From an uncultured Oscillospiraceae bacterium (lineage in GTDB: Bacteria > Bacillota > Clostridia > Oscillospirales > Acutalibacteraceae): DNA of 31,924 nt. Shown one piece after another: positions 8,557-16,023 of this stretch (positions are counted from its first letter, which is position 1; each line of letters begins with the position of its first letter). Under the pieces are notes generated by a model, which saw only the letters and a list, made by a program, of their open reading frames with translations, did no database searches and had not been told where the DNA came from. The stretch spans positions 1 to 31,924 of the forward strand of contig CAJJLZ010000026.1 in assembly GCA_905192745.1 (NCBI GenBank), read 5' to 3'. The translations under genes and the position numbers were made by a program.

Positions 8557-8585
8557 ATTGTAGCATACTTTGAAAAAAGAGAAAA
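8557..8585 (-). promoter_or_regulatory. Possible promoter of the sigma-factor operon
   Basis: On the minus strand TACAAT (8562-8557) is preceded by TGC, giving an extended -10 box. The -35 region 17 bases away reads TTTTCT, a weak match. It would start the sigma operon about 175 bases before its first codon. A housekeeping promoter is suggested; no ECF-type promoter was recognised. Confidence 0.35.
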
Positions 8586-8591
8586 GCGGTC

Positions 8592-8620
8592 TTGTCTTTG
8601 AATCCAAAACGCGATACAAT
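8592..8620 (+). promoter_or_regulatory. SigA-type promoter for the GNAT gene at 8680
   Basis: TTGTCT at 8592-8597 and TACAAT at 8615-8620 are separated by exactly 17 bases, a good housekeeping promoter. Transcription would start near 8627, about 50 bases before the acetyltransferase ATG. The rest of the 302-base gap between the divergent genes shows no other clear feature beyond the opposing promoter. Confidence 0.6.
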
Positions 8621-8679
8621 GAATCCGCTGAAAAACGGCGCGGCCGTTCGGGACTCTTTTCACGGGAGTGATTTGAAAC

Positions 8680-9111
8680 ATGAGCTATCGGGAACAATGG
8701 CTGAACGGCGGGGAAAATCTGGCCGAGGCGTTCGCTGTCCGTATTGAGGTTTTCTGCGACGAACAGGGCTATTCTCCGGAAATGGAGCTGGACGAGCAGG
8801 ACAAAACCTCCCGGCACCTTCTCCTGTGGGACGGGGAGACGGCGATTGCCACCGGCCGGATCTACTGGAAGGATAAGGAGACCATCGGCCTTGGGCGGAT
8901 CGCGGTGCGGAAACCGTGGCGGGGAAAAGGCGTGGGGGCGCTGGCGGTTGCGGCAATGACGGCGGAAGCCCGGGCGATGGGCGCGCGCCGGGCCGAACTG
9001 GACGCCCAGTGCCGTGCGATTGGATTTTATGAAAAGGCCGGCTTTTCCGTTTGCGGGGAAGAGCATATGGACGGTCACGTTCCCCACAAATTGATGCAAA
9101 AAGAATTGTAA
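8680..9111 (+). CDS. GNAT-family N-acetyltransferase, ElaA/YjcF type
   Basis: A 143-residue acetyltransferase. The N-terminal half has the AFAVRIEVFCDEQGY stretch typical of ElaA/YjcF-like proteins. The acetyl-CoA motif is LGRIAVRKPWRGKGVGALAV, followed by ELDAQCRAIGFYEKAGF, and the end GHVPHKLMQKEL also matches that subgroup (variants of PHxxM). The acceptor is unknown for the family. The start ATG at 8680 has cacgggagtg upstream, a usable ribosome site. It has its own promoter and is not close to another gene in the same direction, so it is probably monocistronic. Confidence 0.9.
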   Translation: MSYREQWLNGGENLAEAFAVRIEVFCDEQGYSPEMELDEQDKTSRHLLLWDGETAIATGRIYWKDKETIGLGRIAVRKPWRGKGVGALAVAAMTAEARAMGARRAELDAQCRAIGFYEKAGFSVCGEEHMDGHVPHKLMQKEL

Positions 9112-9146
9112 TTCGGTAAAATTTTGAAAAAAACTTCAAGTTATCC

Positions 9147-9176
9147 TTGACAGGAGAGGCCAAAAGGGTGTAAAGT
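9147..9176 (+). promoter_or_regulatory. Promoter of the structured transcript at 9183
   Basis: TTGACA at 9147-9152 is a perfect -35 box. TAAAGT at 9171-9176 stands 18 bases further on. Transcription would begin near 9183, in a stretch with no gene longer than 11 codons. Confidence 0.55.
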
Positions 9177-9243
9177 GTTCTCAATATCACCGGCGGCACA
9201 GTCGCCCGCCGGATCAAAATTTCAGAAAAGGGGAGTTTATACG

Positions 9244-9279
9244 ATGACCAGAACCGGAAAAGAGGGCCTTGACAACTGA
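9244..9279 (+). CDS. Possible 11-residue leader peptide
   Basis: ATG at 9244 opens an 11-codon frame (MTRTGKEGLDN) ending TGA at 9277-9279. A ribosome site, aaaaggggag, lies at the right distance. The start codon lies inside an 8-bp inverted repeat with 9284-9291, so its translation could depend on RNA folding. No run of one amino acid suggests classic attenuation. Whether it is translated cannot be decided from sequence. Confidence 0.35.
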   Translation: MTRTGKEGLDN

Positions 9280-9355
9280 ACATTCATCGTACAGGACAAC
9301 CCAAAGCCTGCAAATTCCGGAGAGGCGCATCGCCTTGTCCGTCATATCGTTGTGG

Positions 9356-9384
9356 AGCCGTGGCTGTTGGTCACGGCTTTTTTG
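9356..9384 (+). terminator. Rho-independent terminator
   Basis: The stem aGCCGTG and CACGGCt, around a loop of about 9 bases, is followed directly by a run of six T. It closes the structured transcript beginning near 9183. Confidence 0.75.
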
Positions 9385-9552
9385 CACCCTTTTTTAGCCG
9401 GTTTGGCCGGACAAAGGGGGGCGGAAAGGGCTGGAACAGGGATGTCCGGAAAGAATCGGGGAGAACTGGGAGAATAAAAACTGAATAACGGCCTCCGTGC
9501 TTCAGCGCGGCGCGGCGGGCCGGACGCACTGTGCGAAAGCGGGGCGCGGCGG

Positions 9553-9581
9553 TTGACAAAAGCCGCCCGATGCTTTAGTAT
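9553..9581 (+). promoter_or_regulatory. Promoter of rnpB
   Basis: TTGACA at 9553-9558 and TAGTAT at 9576-9581 are 17 bases apart. The predicted start, near 9589, coincides with the first base of RNase P RNA helix P1. The stretch between 9385 and 9552 holds nothing else I can support. Confidence 0.7.
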
Positions 9582-9590
9582 AGACAACGT

Positions 9591-9940
9591 TGAGCGGGCT
9601 GAACAGCCGCGTGCCTGCCGGGGGAAACTTCGTTTTCCGCGGGGCATGAGGAAAGTCCGAGCACCACAGGGCAGGATAACGGCTAACGGCCGCCGGGGGT
9701 GACCCTAGGGAAAGTGCAACAGAGATATACCGCCGCGGCAACGCGGTAAGGGTGGAAAGGCGAGGTAAGAGCTCACCGGCGCATGGGAGACCATGCGGCC
9801 CTGCAAACCCTATCCGGTGCAACGCCGACTGAAGCGATCCATCGGCCCGATGGGCTTCGACAGGCGGCTAGAGCCGTATGGCGACATACGGTCGAGATAG
9901 ATGGCTGTTCACGACAGAACTCGGCTTACAGGCCCGCTCA
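9591..9940 (+). ncRNA. rnpB: RNase P RNA, class A
   Basis: This is the catalytic RNA that removes the 5' leader of pre-tRNAs. The hallmark gaggaaagtccg lies at 9648-9659, followed by caccacagggcag. agtgcaacagagatatacc appears in the middle and acagaactcggcttacag near the 3' end; the two conserved halves of helix P4 lie in these segments. The ends pair as helix P1: gagcgggc at 9592-9599 with gcccgctc at 9932-9939. The layout is the common class A fold rather than the Bacillus class B. Length is about 350 bases, normal for the family. Its own promoter lies just upstream, and the T-rich stretch after P1 (tccttttatt) may serve in termination. Confidence 0.95.
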
Positions 9941-9997
9941 TCCTTTTATTGACACAGGACGCTTCCAGGGGAGGAACGTCGCTGGAAAAAGGCGCTG

Positions 9998-10249
9998 TTT
10001 CGCGCGCTTTCCGGCGGCGTCCGCCCCCGGAGCGTCCTTTTTTGTCCGGCGGACGAGACCCGGCGGTTTGCGGAGATCGACGGCTTTACCTATGAAGTGG
10101 AGGAATTTCAGCGCCTCCTCCGCCGGGGGGAGACCGCGAGCACCGTCGTCTCCCGGCGGGATACGGTCGAGGCGCTGCGGCTGATCGAGTGGGCGATGGA
10201 TGAACTGAAAAAGGACGGGATTCGGGAGAAGACAGGACCGCGGCGTTAA
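9998..10249 (+). pseudogene. Remnant C-terminus of a Gfo/Idh/MocA-like oxidoreductase
   Basis: Directly after rnpB the frame ending TAA at 10247-10249 is protein-like for about 80 codons but has no ATG, GTG or TTG start; the frame opens at a stop at 9950. It reads ALFRALSGG..., then EIDGFTYEVEEFQRLLRRGE and later DTVEALRLIEWAMDELKKDG. This resembles the last 60 residues of Gfo/Idh/MocA NAD-dependent sugar dehydrogenases, which carry GFxYEvxEf, then a charged RxGxxes segment and an MDExR helix. The NAD-binding domain and active site are absent. I read it as the tail of a gene lost when sequence was deleted next to rnpB. The family match is by eye. Confidence 0.5.
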
Positions 10250-10342
10250 ACGGCCGCGGGCGTTTTCCGGAAAAATCCCTCGCCGGGCGCGGCTCTTCCT
10301 TACCCGACAGCCGCCCGTAACTGGAAAGGACAGGGATTTTGG

Positions 10343-12655
10343 GTGAAAGATGAATTATGGAAACCGGTGCCCCGCTCGGTGCGCGACGCGCTGGATGGGC
10401 GGGGCGTGGATCGAAGCGCGGTATGTTCCCTTGCCTGCGCCGATATGAATAACGACGGCGGCCTGCAGAACATCTATCTGTTTCTGACAAAGGAGCGGCT
10501 GCTGTTCGCCGTGTCGGACCAGTCGGGGGAAATGGCCTATGCCGGGGCCACGCCGTCCCGGCGGCGAAAGCCGGAGGGGATTGCGGAGCTGTACGATTAC
10601 CCGCTTTCCCGTCTGGCCGAACCCAAAATTCTCAATCAGGTGGTCGGCGGCCTGCTGACCCTGAACGTAGACGGGACAGAAACCTGGCTCTGCCGGTTTT
10701 CCGGCGCGAAAATGCACCGGATGCAGCGGTTTTGTCAGGATCTGGACGCCCTGCTCAAGGGGGAGCCTCTCCCCGAAAGGGAAAACGCGGGAGAGGAATA
10801 CTGCCCGAAATGCGGCGCGCCCTATCCCGAGCGGGGACGGACCGTCTGCCCGAAATGCATGGAGAAACACACGGTGTTTACCCGGATTCTGCAATATTTC
10901 AAGGAGTATAAGCTGCGGCTGGGCGTAATGCTGATCTGTGTAACCGTCTCGGGCCTTGCCAACGCGGTCTGGCCCTATCTGAGCGGTTCGGTGCTTTACG
11001 ATCAGGTGCTCGGCGGCGGGACGGCGCTCAGCGAAAAGCTCGGCGCCGCGGGAAATTCGACGCTCCTGCTTCTGCTGCTGGTGCTGACCATGGCAGGCAC
11101 CCATCTGATCCGGCACCTGACGGGAATCATTCATGGCCGGATGACCGCCTTTATGGTGCCGGATATCGTCTGCCGGATCAAGGAGCGGGTGTTCGACTCC
11201 CTGAAGGATCTGTCGATCGGCTTTTTTACCCGCCGGCAGACCGGTTCCCTGATGCAGCGGGTGAACGGCGACGCCAACGAAGTGATGGGCTTCTTCATCG
11301 ACGGCGTGCCGTATTTCCTCTTTAACGTTGCCACCATTGCGCTGTCGGTGGGGGTGATGTTCTTCATGAACTGGAAGCTGGCGCTGGTCGCGCTGACCAT
11401 GCTGCCGCCGATGCTGATCGTCTGCTATATCGCGGGTCCGCGTTACTGGCATGCCCATGGCCGCCGGGCGCGGACGGTCCGCTCCATGTATTCGCTGCTC
11501 AACGACGACATCGCGGGGGCGCGGGTGGTCCGGGCCTTCGGGCAGGAGCAAAGCGAGAACCGGCGCTTCAGCAAGATCAACGAGAAGGTCCGGGAAGCGG
11601 AGATGCGGGTGGTTCATTACGGCAACCAGTACGACATCGCGTACGCCCTGACGCGGGATATCCCCAATCTGCTGGTGTGGTGCGTCGGCGCGCTGATTCT
11701 TTTAAATACGCCGGGAGAGTTCACCTATGGAATGCTGCTGACCTTTGTCGGCTATCTGTCCATGCTGCAGGGGCCGCTGGAGTTTTTCTCCCATGTGTTC
11801 CGCTGGTGGGCGAGCAGCATGAATTCCGCCCAGCGGGTATTCGAGATCATCGACGCCCATCCCGAGATCGTAGAACAGGAGAACCCGCTTCAACTGGACG
11901 TGCGGGGCGAGGTGGAGCTGAAAAACGTCAGCTTCAGCTATGAGCCCAACAAGCCGGTTTTGCAGGACGTCAGCTTCCACATCAACGCGGGGGAGATGCT
12001 CGGCATCGTCGGAAAATCCGGCGCGGGCAAATCCACGCTGGTCAACCTGATTTCCCGTCTGTACGATCCGGAAAACGGCGAGGTACTGCTGGACGGCCAC
12101 AACCTCAAAGCGGTTTCCTTCGCCTCCCTGCGCGGGGCGGTTGCCATGGTGAGCCAGGAGACCTATATCTTCATGGGCACGGTGGCGGAAAACATCGCCT
12201 ACGCCCGGCCGGACGCGTCCCGGGAGGAAATCGTCCGGGCGGCCATCGCCGCCAGCGCCCACGGCTTTATCTGCCGCCTGCCGGACGGTTACGACACCGT
12301 GATCGGCGCGGGGGGACGGGAGCTGTCGGGCGGCGAACGTCAGCGGGTGTCTATCGCCCGCGCCATCCTCGCCGATCCGAAGATTCTGGTGCTGGACGAG
12401 GCCACCGCCTCGGTGGATACCGAGACCGAGCGGGCTATTCAGGATTCCCTCGACAAGCTGATTAAAGGCCGCACCACCATCTCCATTGCCCATCGCCTTT
12501 CCACCCTGCGGAACGCCGACCGGCTGATCGTGCTGGATAACGGCAAGCTGGTGGAAAGCGGCACTCATGAAGAACTGGTGAAGGAGCGGGGCGTATATTA
12601 CAAGCTCCTTCAGCTCCAGTCGAAGGCGCTGGCCATGCGGGGCATAGGAGACTGA
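10343..12655 (+). CDS. ABC exporter with N-terminal extra domain and zinc ribbon
   Basis: A 770-residue fused exporter. About 145 N-terminal residues form a beta-rich domain that may be PH-like (YLFLTKERLLFAVSD..., WLCRFSGAKMHRM). A zinc ribbon follows with C154, C157, C169 and C172. Then come a six-helix transmembrane domain (about 190-480) and a nucleotide-binding domain. The Walker A GKSGAGKST is at 557-565, the Q loop is VSQE, the signature LSGGE is at 661-665, and Walker B is ILVLDEA with catalytic Glu and the H loop IAHRLST, so it looks ATPase-competent. The start is GTG at 10343 after aaaggacaggga. Ordinary half-exporters are near 580 residues; the extra 190 are the N-terminal part. 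Substrate unknown. Confidence 0.9.
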   Translation: MKDELWKPVPRSVRDALDGRGVDRSAVCSLACADMNNDGGLQNIYLFLTKERLLFAVSDQSGEMAYAGATPSRRRKPEGIAELYDYPLSRLAEPKILNQVVGGLLTLNVDGTETWLCRFSGAKMHRMQRFCQDLDALLKGEPLPERENAGEEYCPKCGAPYPERGRTVCPKCMEKHTVFTRILQYFKEYKLRLGVMLICVTVSGLANAVWPYLSGSVLYDQVLGGGTALSEKLGAAGNSTLLLLLLVLTMAGTHLIRHLTGIIHGRMTAFMVPDIVCRIKERVFDSLKDLSIGFFTRRQTGSLMQRVNGDANEVMGFFIDGVPYFLFNVATIALSVGVMFFMNWKLALVALTMLPPMLIVCYIAGPRYWHAHGRRARTVRSMYSLLNDDIAGARVVRAFGQEQSENRRFSKINEKVREAEMRVVHYGNQYDIAYALTRDIPNLLVWCVGALILLNTPGEFTYGMLLTFVGYLSMLQGPLEFFSHVFRWWASSMNSAQRVFEIIDAHPEIVEQENPLQLDVRGEVELKNVSFSYEPNKPVLQDVSFHINAGEMLGIVGKSGAGKSTLVNLISRLYDPENGEVLLDGHNLKAVSFASLRGAVAMVSQETYIFMGTVAENIAYARPDASREEIVRAAIAASAHGFICRLPDGYDTVIGAGGRELSGGERQRVSIARAILADPKILVLDEATASVDTETERAIQDSLDKLIKGRTTISIAHRLSTLRNADRLIVLDNGKLVESGTHEELVKERGVYYKLLQLQSKALAMRGIGD

Positions 12656-12704
12656 TCGAAACGCCTTTTCCACCCACGATGAAACGCTTATGGAGGCGAT
12701 ATAC

Positions 12705-13292
12705 ATGACGGCACAAACCATACCTGTCGAAGAGAAGCAGACTCCGGACGTGCTGCAGCAGGAAAAAAAGGCGGTGGAGGAACTCATCGCCATCCGGTCG
12801 ATCACGGCGGAAAACACGGTGTTCCAGCGAACGGAGGGCGGCTTTGTCCGCATGGACTATACCGATCCGGAGGGAAACCACAAGCAATATCCCCGCGTGT
12901 CGGTACACCGCTGCTTCCCCTTTTCCGATCCCGGCCACTACATCTCGATCCGGGAGCCGGAGGCGGACGGCCGGGAGATCGGCCTGATCGAAGACCTGTA
13001 CGCCCTTCCGAAGGAGATGCGCGCCATGCTGGAGGAGCAGATGAACCTGCGGTACTTCATTCCGCAGATTCAGCGTATCCACAGCATCAAGGAGGAGTAC
13101 GGCTACGCCTACTGGGATGTGACCACCGACCGGGGCGGCTGCCGCTTCACCGTCCGGATGGGCGGCGGAAGCGTGTATTCCGTCGGCGCCAACCGGTATC
13201 TGGTGAACGACATCGACGGCAACCGCTTTGAAATCCCCGATCTGTATAAGCTGACGGCGCGGGAGATCAAGCAGCTCGACCTCTTTATCTGA
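12705..13292 (+). CDS. DUF1854-family protein
   Basis: A 195-residue soluble protein of the DUF1854 family, recognised from DPEGNHKQYPRVSVHRCFPFSDPGHYISI and from the C-terminal block RFTVRMGGGSVYSVGANRYLVNDIDGNRFEIPDLYKL. The family occurs beside ABC exporters; in proteobacteria such pairs have been labelled cyanophycin-associated, but no cyanophycin gene is present here. The ATG at 12705 is preferred over 12690 because ggagg at 12692-12696 then lies 8 bases upstream. It sits 49 bases after one ABC gene and 52 before the other, so it is probably an accessory subunit or regulator of the exporter. No catalytic motif is visible. Confidence 0.88.
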   Translation: MTAQTIPVEEKQTPDVLQQEKKAVEELIAIRSITAENTVFQRTEGGFVRMDYTDPEGNHKQYPRVSVHRCFPFSDPGHYISIREPEADGREIGLIEDLYALPKEMRAMLEEQMNLRYFIPQIQRIHSIKEEYGYAYWDVTTDRGGCRFTVRMGGGSVYSVGANRYLVNDIDGNRFEIPDLYKLTAREIKQLDLFI

Positions 13293-13344
13293 CGGGCCGC
13301 ACGGCCTTTCCACTCAAGGACTACCAAGAAGGCGGTGAATTGCA

Positions 13345-15546
13345 TTGAACCTGTGTTATACCCTTCCCGATCAAGAGGCGGCGCTTTTGAAGCCGCTGCG
13401 GGAAGGACAGCCCATCCGTTATTGCGTGCCGTACGATCTGGACGACGACGGCGCCTTCTGCGGCGACGGCTGGATCGCTGTCACCGAACGGGCGCTGTTT
13501 ATCCTGAAGAACGGTACGCTGAAGCACTGCGTCCCGCTGGCCGAAACCGACGAGGTGGTCTGCACCTCTCAGGTGGACTGCGGGATTCTGGCCGCCCGCA
13601 GGGACGGCAGGGACCAATACCTCTGCCGCTTCAGCATGCGGCATATGATCCGCGTTTCCTATACGGCCCGGGGCGCGACCCTGTTCTGCAAGGGAGATAA
13701 CCGGCCGGTCGAAAGCCGGGAACGGGAAAAGACCTGCCCGCAATGCGGCAAGGCGCTCCCCGGCACCAGCGAGTGTCCCCACTGCGCGGGCGGCCGGGGA
13801 CGGACCTTCCGCCGGTTCTGGGACCTGTGCAGCGGCTATACCCTGCCGCTCATGCTTCTGACCGGGATCATGGCGCTGATGTCGGGAATCTCCATCGCCC
13901 AACAGTATATCCAGCGCCGTTTTATCGACGACGTGCTGGTTCCCGCCAAAGGCGGGCTCGGGGAGGTGGGCGCGTTTTTCGCCGTGATGCTGGTGATCGT
14001 GCTGTTTTCCCTTGCGCTGTGGATTATCAACGCGGTGTGGAGCAACAGCCTCGGCACCCGGATCAGCCGGGACCTCCGGGCCCGTACCTTTTATAAGATC
14101 AACGCGCTGTCCATGTCCTTTATCAACTCCCGGCAGACCGGCGAGCTGATGAACCGGGTGGTGGAGGACGCCGCCCGGATTCGGGAATTCATGGAGCAGG
14201 TCTTTGCCCAGATGTTCAGCCAGATTTTCATCATGGCTGGCGCGCTGATCGCCATGTTTGTGATGAACTGGAAGCTTGCTTTGCTGGGCCTTTTCTTCGC
14301 GCCGGTCGGGATGGTGCTGATCCGCGCCTTCCGCCGGTATGAGCACCGCCTCTGGCGGCAGCGCTGGCGGACGGAGGACAAGGTGAACGACCGGCTGCAG
14401 GACGTGATCTCCGGCATCCGGGTGGTCAAGTCCTTCGGACAGGAGCAGCGGGAAAGCGAACGCTTCCGCGCTTATGCCGATCGGCTGATGAAGATTACCC
14501 GCCGCAACGAGGTGTTCTGGGCCACGCTGTACGCCGCCGTCACCTTTTTTCTGACCTCCGGCACCCTGCTGGTGATCTATTTCGGGGGCGGGGACGTGCT
14601 GAGGGGGCGGATGACCCCCGGCGAACTGGTGCAGTTTATCGCCTACACCAATATGCTGTACGGCCCTCTCCAGTTTGTCAGCCGCCTGCCCCGAATGCTG
14701 ATGCGGCTGAACACCGCGATGGAACGGATTTACGACATTCTGGACGAAGAGCCCCAGTTCGCCGGCGCGGCCGATTCGGTGGACCGTCCGCTGGAGGGAA
14801 CGGTGGAGTTCGACAACGTATCTTTCGGCTATAAATCCTATGAACCGGTGCTGGAGCACATCGGCCTCCGGGTGGAGAAGGGGGAAATGATCGGGCTGGT
14901 CGGTTCCTCCGGCGCGGGAAAATCCACCGTCATCAACCTGCTGATGCGGCTGTACGAGGTGGATGACGGGGAAATCCGGATCGACGGCGTTCCTCTGCCG
15001 GATCTGGCGCCGGAGTGCCTCCATCGTCAGATCGGCGTGGTGCTGCAGGAGACCTTCCTCTTTTCGGGCACGGTATTCGACAACATCCGCTTTGCCCGGC
15101 CGGACGCGCCGGTACGGGAGATCATTCAGGCGGCCAAGATGGCCAACGCCCACGAGTTCATCACCAAGCTCCCCGACGGGTACGACACCTATGTGGGCGA
15201 GCGGGGGTACACCCTCTCGGGCGGGGAGCGGCAGCGCATCGCGATCGCGCGGGCCATCCTGCACGATCCGCGGCTGCTCATTCTGGACGAGGCCACCAGC
15301 GCGCTGGATACCGAAACCGAGTACCAGATTCAGGAGGCGCTCGGCCGCCTGACCAGAGGCCGCACCACCTTCGCCATCGCCCACCGTCTTTCCACCCTGC
15401 GGGAGGCCGACCGGATCGTGGTGATCGACAAGCATCATATCGCGGAGGTCGGCTCCCACAACGAGCTGATGAAGAAAAAAGGCATTTATTACGGGCTGGT
15501 CATGGCCCAGCTGGAAATGCATAAGGTGCGGGAAGAATCGGCCTGA
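13345..15546 (+). CDS. ABC exporter with N-terminal extra domain and zinc ribbon, second subunit
   Basis: A 733-residue homologue of the ABC gene upstream, with the same plan. It has a beta-rich N-terminal domain (GWIAVTERALFILKNG..., YLCRFSMRHMIRV), a zinc ribbon with C131, C134, C144 and C147, a six-helix membrane domain at about 165-440 and a nucleotide-binding domain. Walker A GSSGAGKST is at 520-528, signature LSGGERQR, Walker B LLILDEA and H loop IAHRLST. Both subunits keep the catalytic Glu, unlike many heterodimeric exporters where one site is degenerate. The TTG start at 13345 has agaaggcggtg upstream. The two ABC proteins probably pair, with the DUF1854 protein as partner. The transcript ends at the hairpin at 15592. 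Confidence 0.9.
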   Translation: MNLCYTLPDQEAALLKPLREGQPIRYCVPYDLDDDGAFCGDGWIAVTERALFILKNGTLKHCVPLAETDEVVCTSQVDCGILAARRDGRDQYLCRFSMRHMIRVSYTARGATLFCKGDNRPVESREREKTCPQCGKALPGTSECPHCAGGRGRTFRRFWDLCSGYTLPLMLLTGIMALMSGISIAQQYIQRRFIDDVLVPAKGGLGEVGAFFAVMLVIVLFSLALWIINAVWSNSLGTRISRDLRARTFYKINALSMSFINSRQTGELMNRVVEDAARIREFMEQVFAQMFSQIFIMAGALIAMFVMNWKLALLGLFFAPVGMVLIRAFRRYEHRLWRQRWRTEDKVNDRLQDVISGIRVVKSFGQEQRESERFRAYADRLMKITRRNEVFWATLYAAVTFFLTSGTLLVIYFGGGDVLRGRMTPGELVQFIAYTNMLYGPLQFVSRLPRMLMRLNTAMERIYDILDEEPQFAGAADSVDRPLEGTVEFDNVSFGYKSYEPVLEHIGLRVEKGEMIGLVGSSGAGKSTVINLLMRLYEVDDGEIRIDGVPLPDLAPECLHRQIGVVLQETFLFSGTVFDNIRFARPDAPVREIIQAAKMANAHEFITKLPDGYDTYVGERGYTLSGGERQRIAIARAILHDPRLLILDEATSALDTETEYQIQEALGRLTRGRTTFAIAHRLSTLREADRIVVIDKHHIAEVGSHNELMKKKGIYYGLVMAQLEMHKVREESA

Positions 15547-15591
15547 CGGCTGACGTTCCGGAAAGCGTGAAGAGAAAAATGGGTTTTGGAG

Positions 15592-15659
15592 AATCCAATA
15601 AAGCCGGAAAGAAAACGCCCGCCAAGCAGGCGAGCGTTTTCTTCAGGCTTTATTGGATT
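15592..15659. terminator. Long bidirectional terminator hairpin
   Basis: aatccaataaagcc at 15592-15605 pairs perfectly with 15646-15659. Inside it gaaaacgc (15611-15618) pairs with 15634-15641 and cgcc with ggcg at the tip. On the plus strand the hairpin ends the ABC operon. On the minus strand it overlaps the last codons and the stop codon of the XRE gene, so that gene would use the same stem. Confidence 0.8.
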
Positions 15660-15892
15660 TCTTGCTCCAGATGATCGAATAGATCACTATCAAAAAAATC
15701 TCTAATGCTGATGTCCAGACCGTCGCAGATTTTCTTCAAAGAGACGACGCCGGGATTTTGGCTCTTTTCATTCAACATACTGTAAATTGTGGAAGGCGAC
15801 ACGCCGGAGAGATTCGCCAAAGCGTTGACGGCAATACCGCGGTCTTCACAAAGCGCAAGGATGCGCTTGGCCACCGCTTCTTTTGTGCGCAC
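15650..15892 (-). CDS. Small XRE-family transcriptional regulator
   Basis: An 80-residue protein that is almost entirely an XRE helix-turn-helix domain (ILALCEDRGIAVNALANLSG, then VSPSTIYSMLNE, then LKKICDGLDISIRDFF). It has no sensor domain. The GTG start at 15892 is preceded on its strand by ggggaggag. It is divergent from the SLOG gene at 16024, and the 131 bases between hold several copies of a gatatatc palindrome that are likely its operators, so it probably represses both itself and the SLOG gene. Its stop codon lies inside the terminator stem shared with the ABC operon. Confidence 0.9.
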   Translation of the reverse strand: MRTKEAVAKRILALCEDRGIAVNALANLSGVSPSTIYSMLNEKSQNPGVVSLKKICDGLDISIRDFFDSDLFDHLEQEIQ

Positions 15893-15910
15893 CCTATCTC
15901 CTCCCCTTTG

Positions 15911-16007
15911 CGATATATCGTCAGTATCAGTCTATCCGAACTTACGATATATCGTGTGGGATATATCGCATATTTTTGAGATGTATGTTATAATTGCGAT
16001 ATATCCC
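15911..16007. promoter_or_regulatory. Operator cluster and divergent promoter region
   Basis: Four copies of the gatatatc core lie in about 100 bases: cgatatatcg at 15911-15920 and 15945-15954 (perfect palindromes), gggatatatcgc at 15958-15969, and its inverse gcgatatatccc at 15996-16007. TATAAT at 15989-15994 is the -10 box for the plus-strand gene and abuts the last operator, so a bound regulator would block transcription. The sites closer to 15892 could do the same on the other strand. Binding by the neighbouring XRE protein is inferred. Confidence 0.7.
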
Positions 16008-16023
16008 ACAAGGAGGCTGGAAA

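Larger units (their letters stand above)
9183..9384 (+). ncRNA. Candidate structured small RNA or leader transcript
   Basis: This stretch of about 200 bases has its own promoter and ends at a terminator (7-bp stem aGCCGTG with CACGGCt near 9356-9378, then six T). Inside are a perfect 7-bp hairpin at 9190-9196/9206-9212, a strong ribosome site aaaagggga, an 11-codon reading frame at 9244-9279, and an 8-bp stem pairing tacgatga (9240-9247) with tcatcgta (9284-9291). That second stem would bury the start codon. A further ggacaa (9294-9299)/ttgtcc (about 9334-9339) pairing encloses a small inner hairpin. I could not match it to 6S RNA, SRP RNA, tmRNA or a known riboswitch. It could be a regulatory RNA, a small-peptide mRNA or a leader that lost its gene. 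Confidence 0.45.

Noticed and set aside
9183..9384. 6S RNA, SRP RNA or tmRNA as the identity of the structured transcript
   Set aside because: The conserved SRP loop sequence, the tmRNA tRNA-like ends and the long closing helix with central bubble of 6S RNA were not found.
9783..10184. A 133-codon plus-strand frame starting inside RNase P RNA
   Set aside because: It starts in the catalytic RNA and runs out of frame with the protein-like remnant; the RNA assignment is firm.
13321..15522. A 733-codon open frame on the minus strand opposite the second ABC gene
   Set aside because: It mirrors the ABC gene, has the composition expected of the opposite strand of GC-rich code (His, Gln, Arg, Pro rich), and shows no domain or ribosome site. 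The ABC gene opposite has full motifs.
10343..15546. Cyanophycin export as the function of the ABC-DUF1854 genes
   Set aside because: The link comes from family naming in other bacteria; no cyanophycin synthetase or cyanophycinase gene lies in the window.
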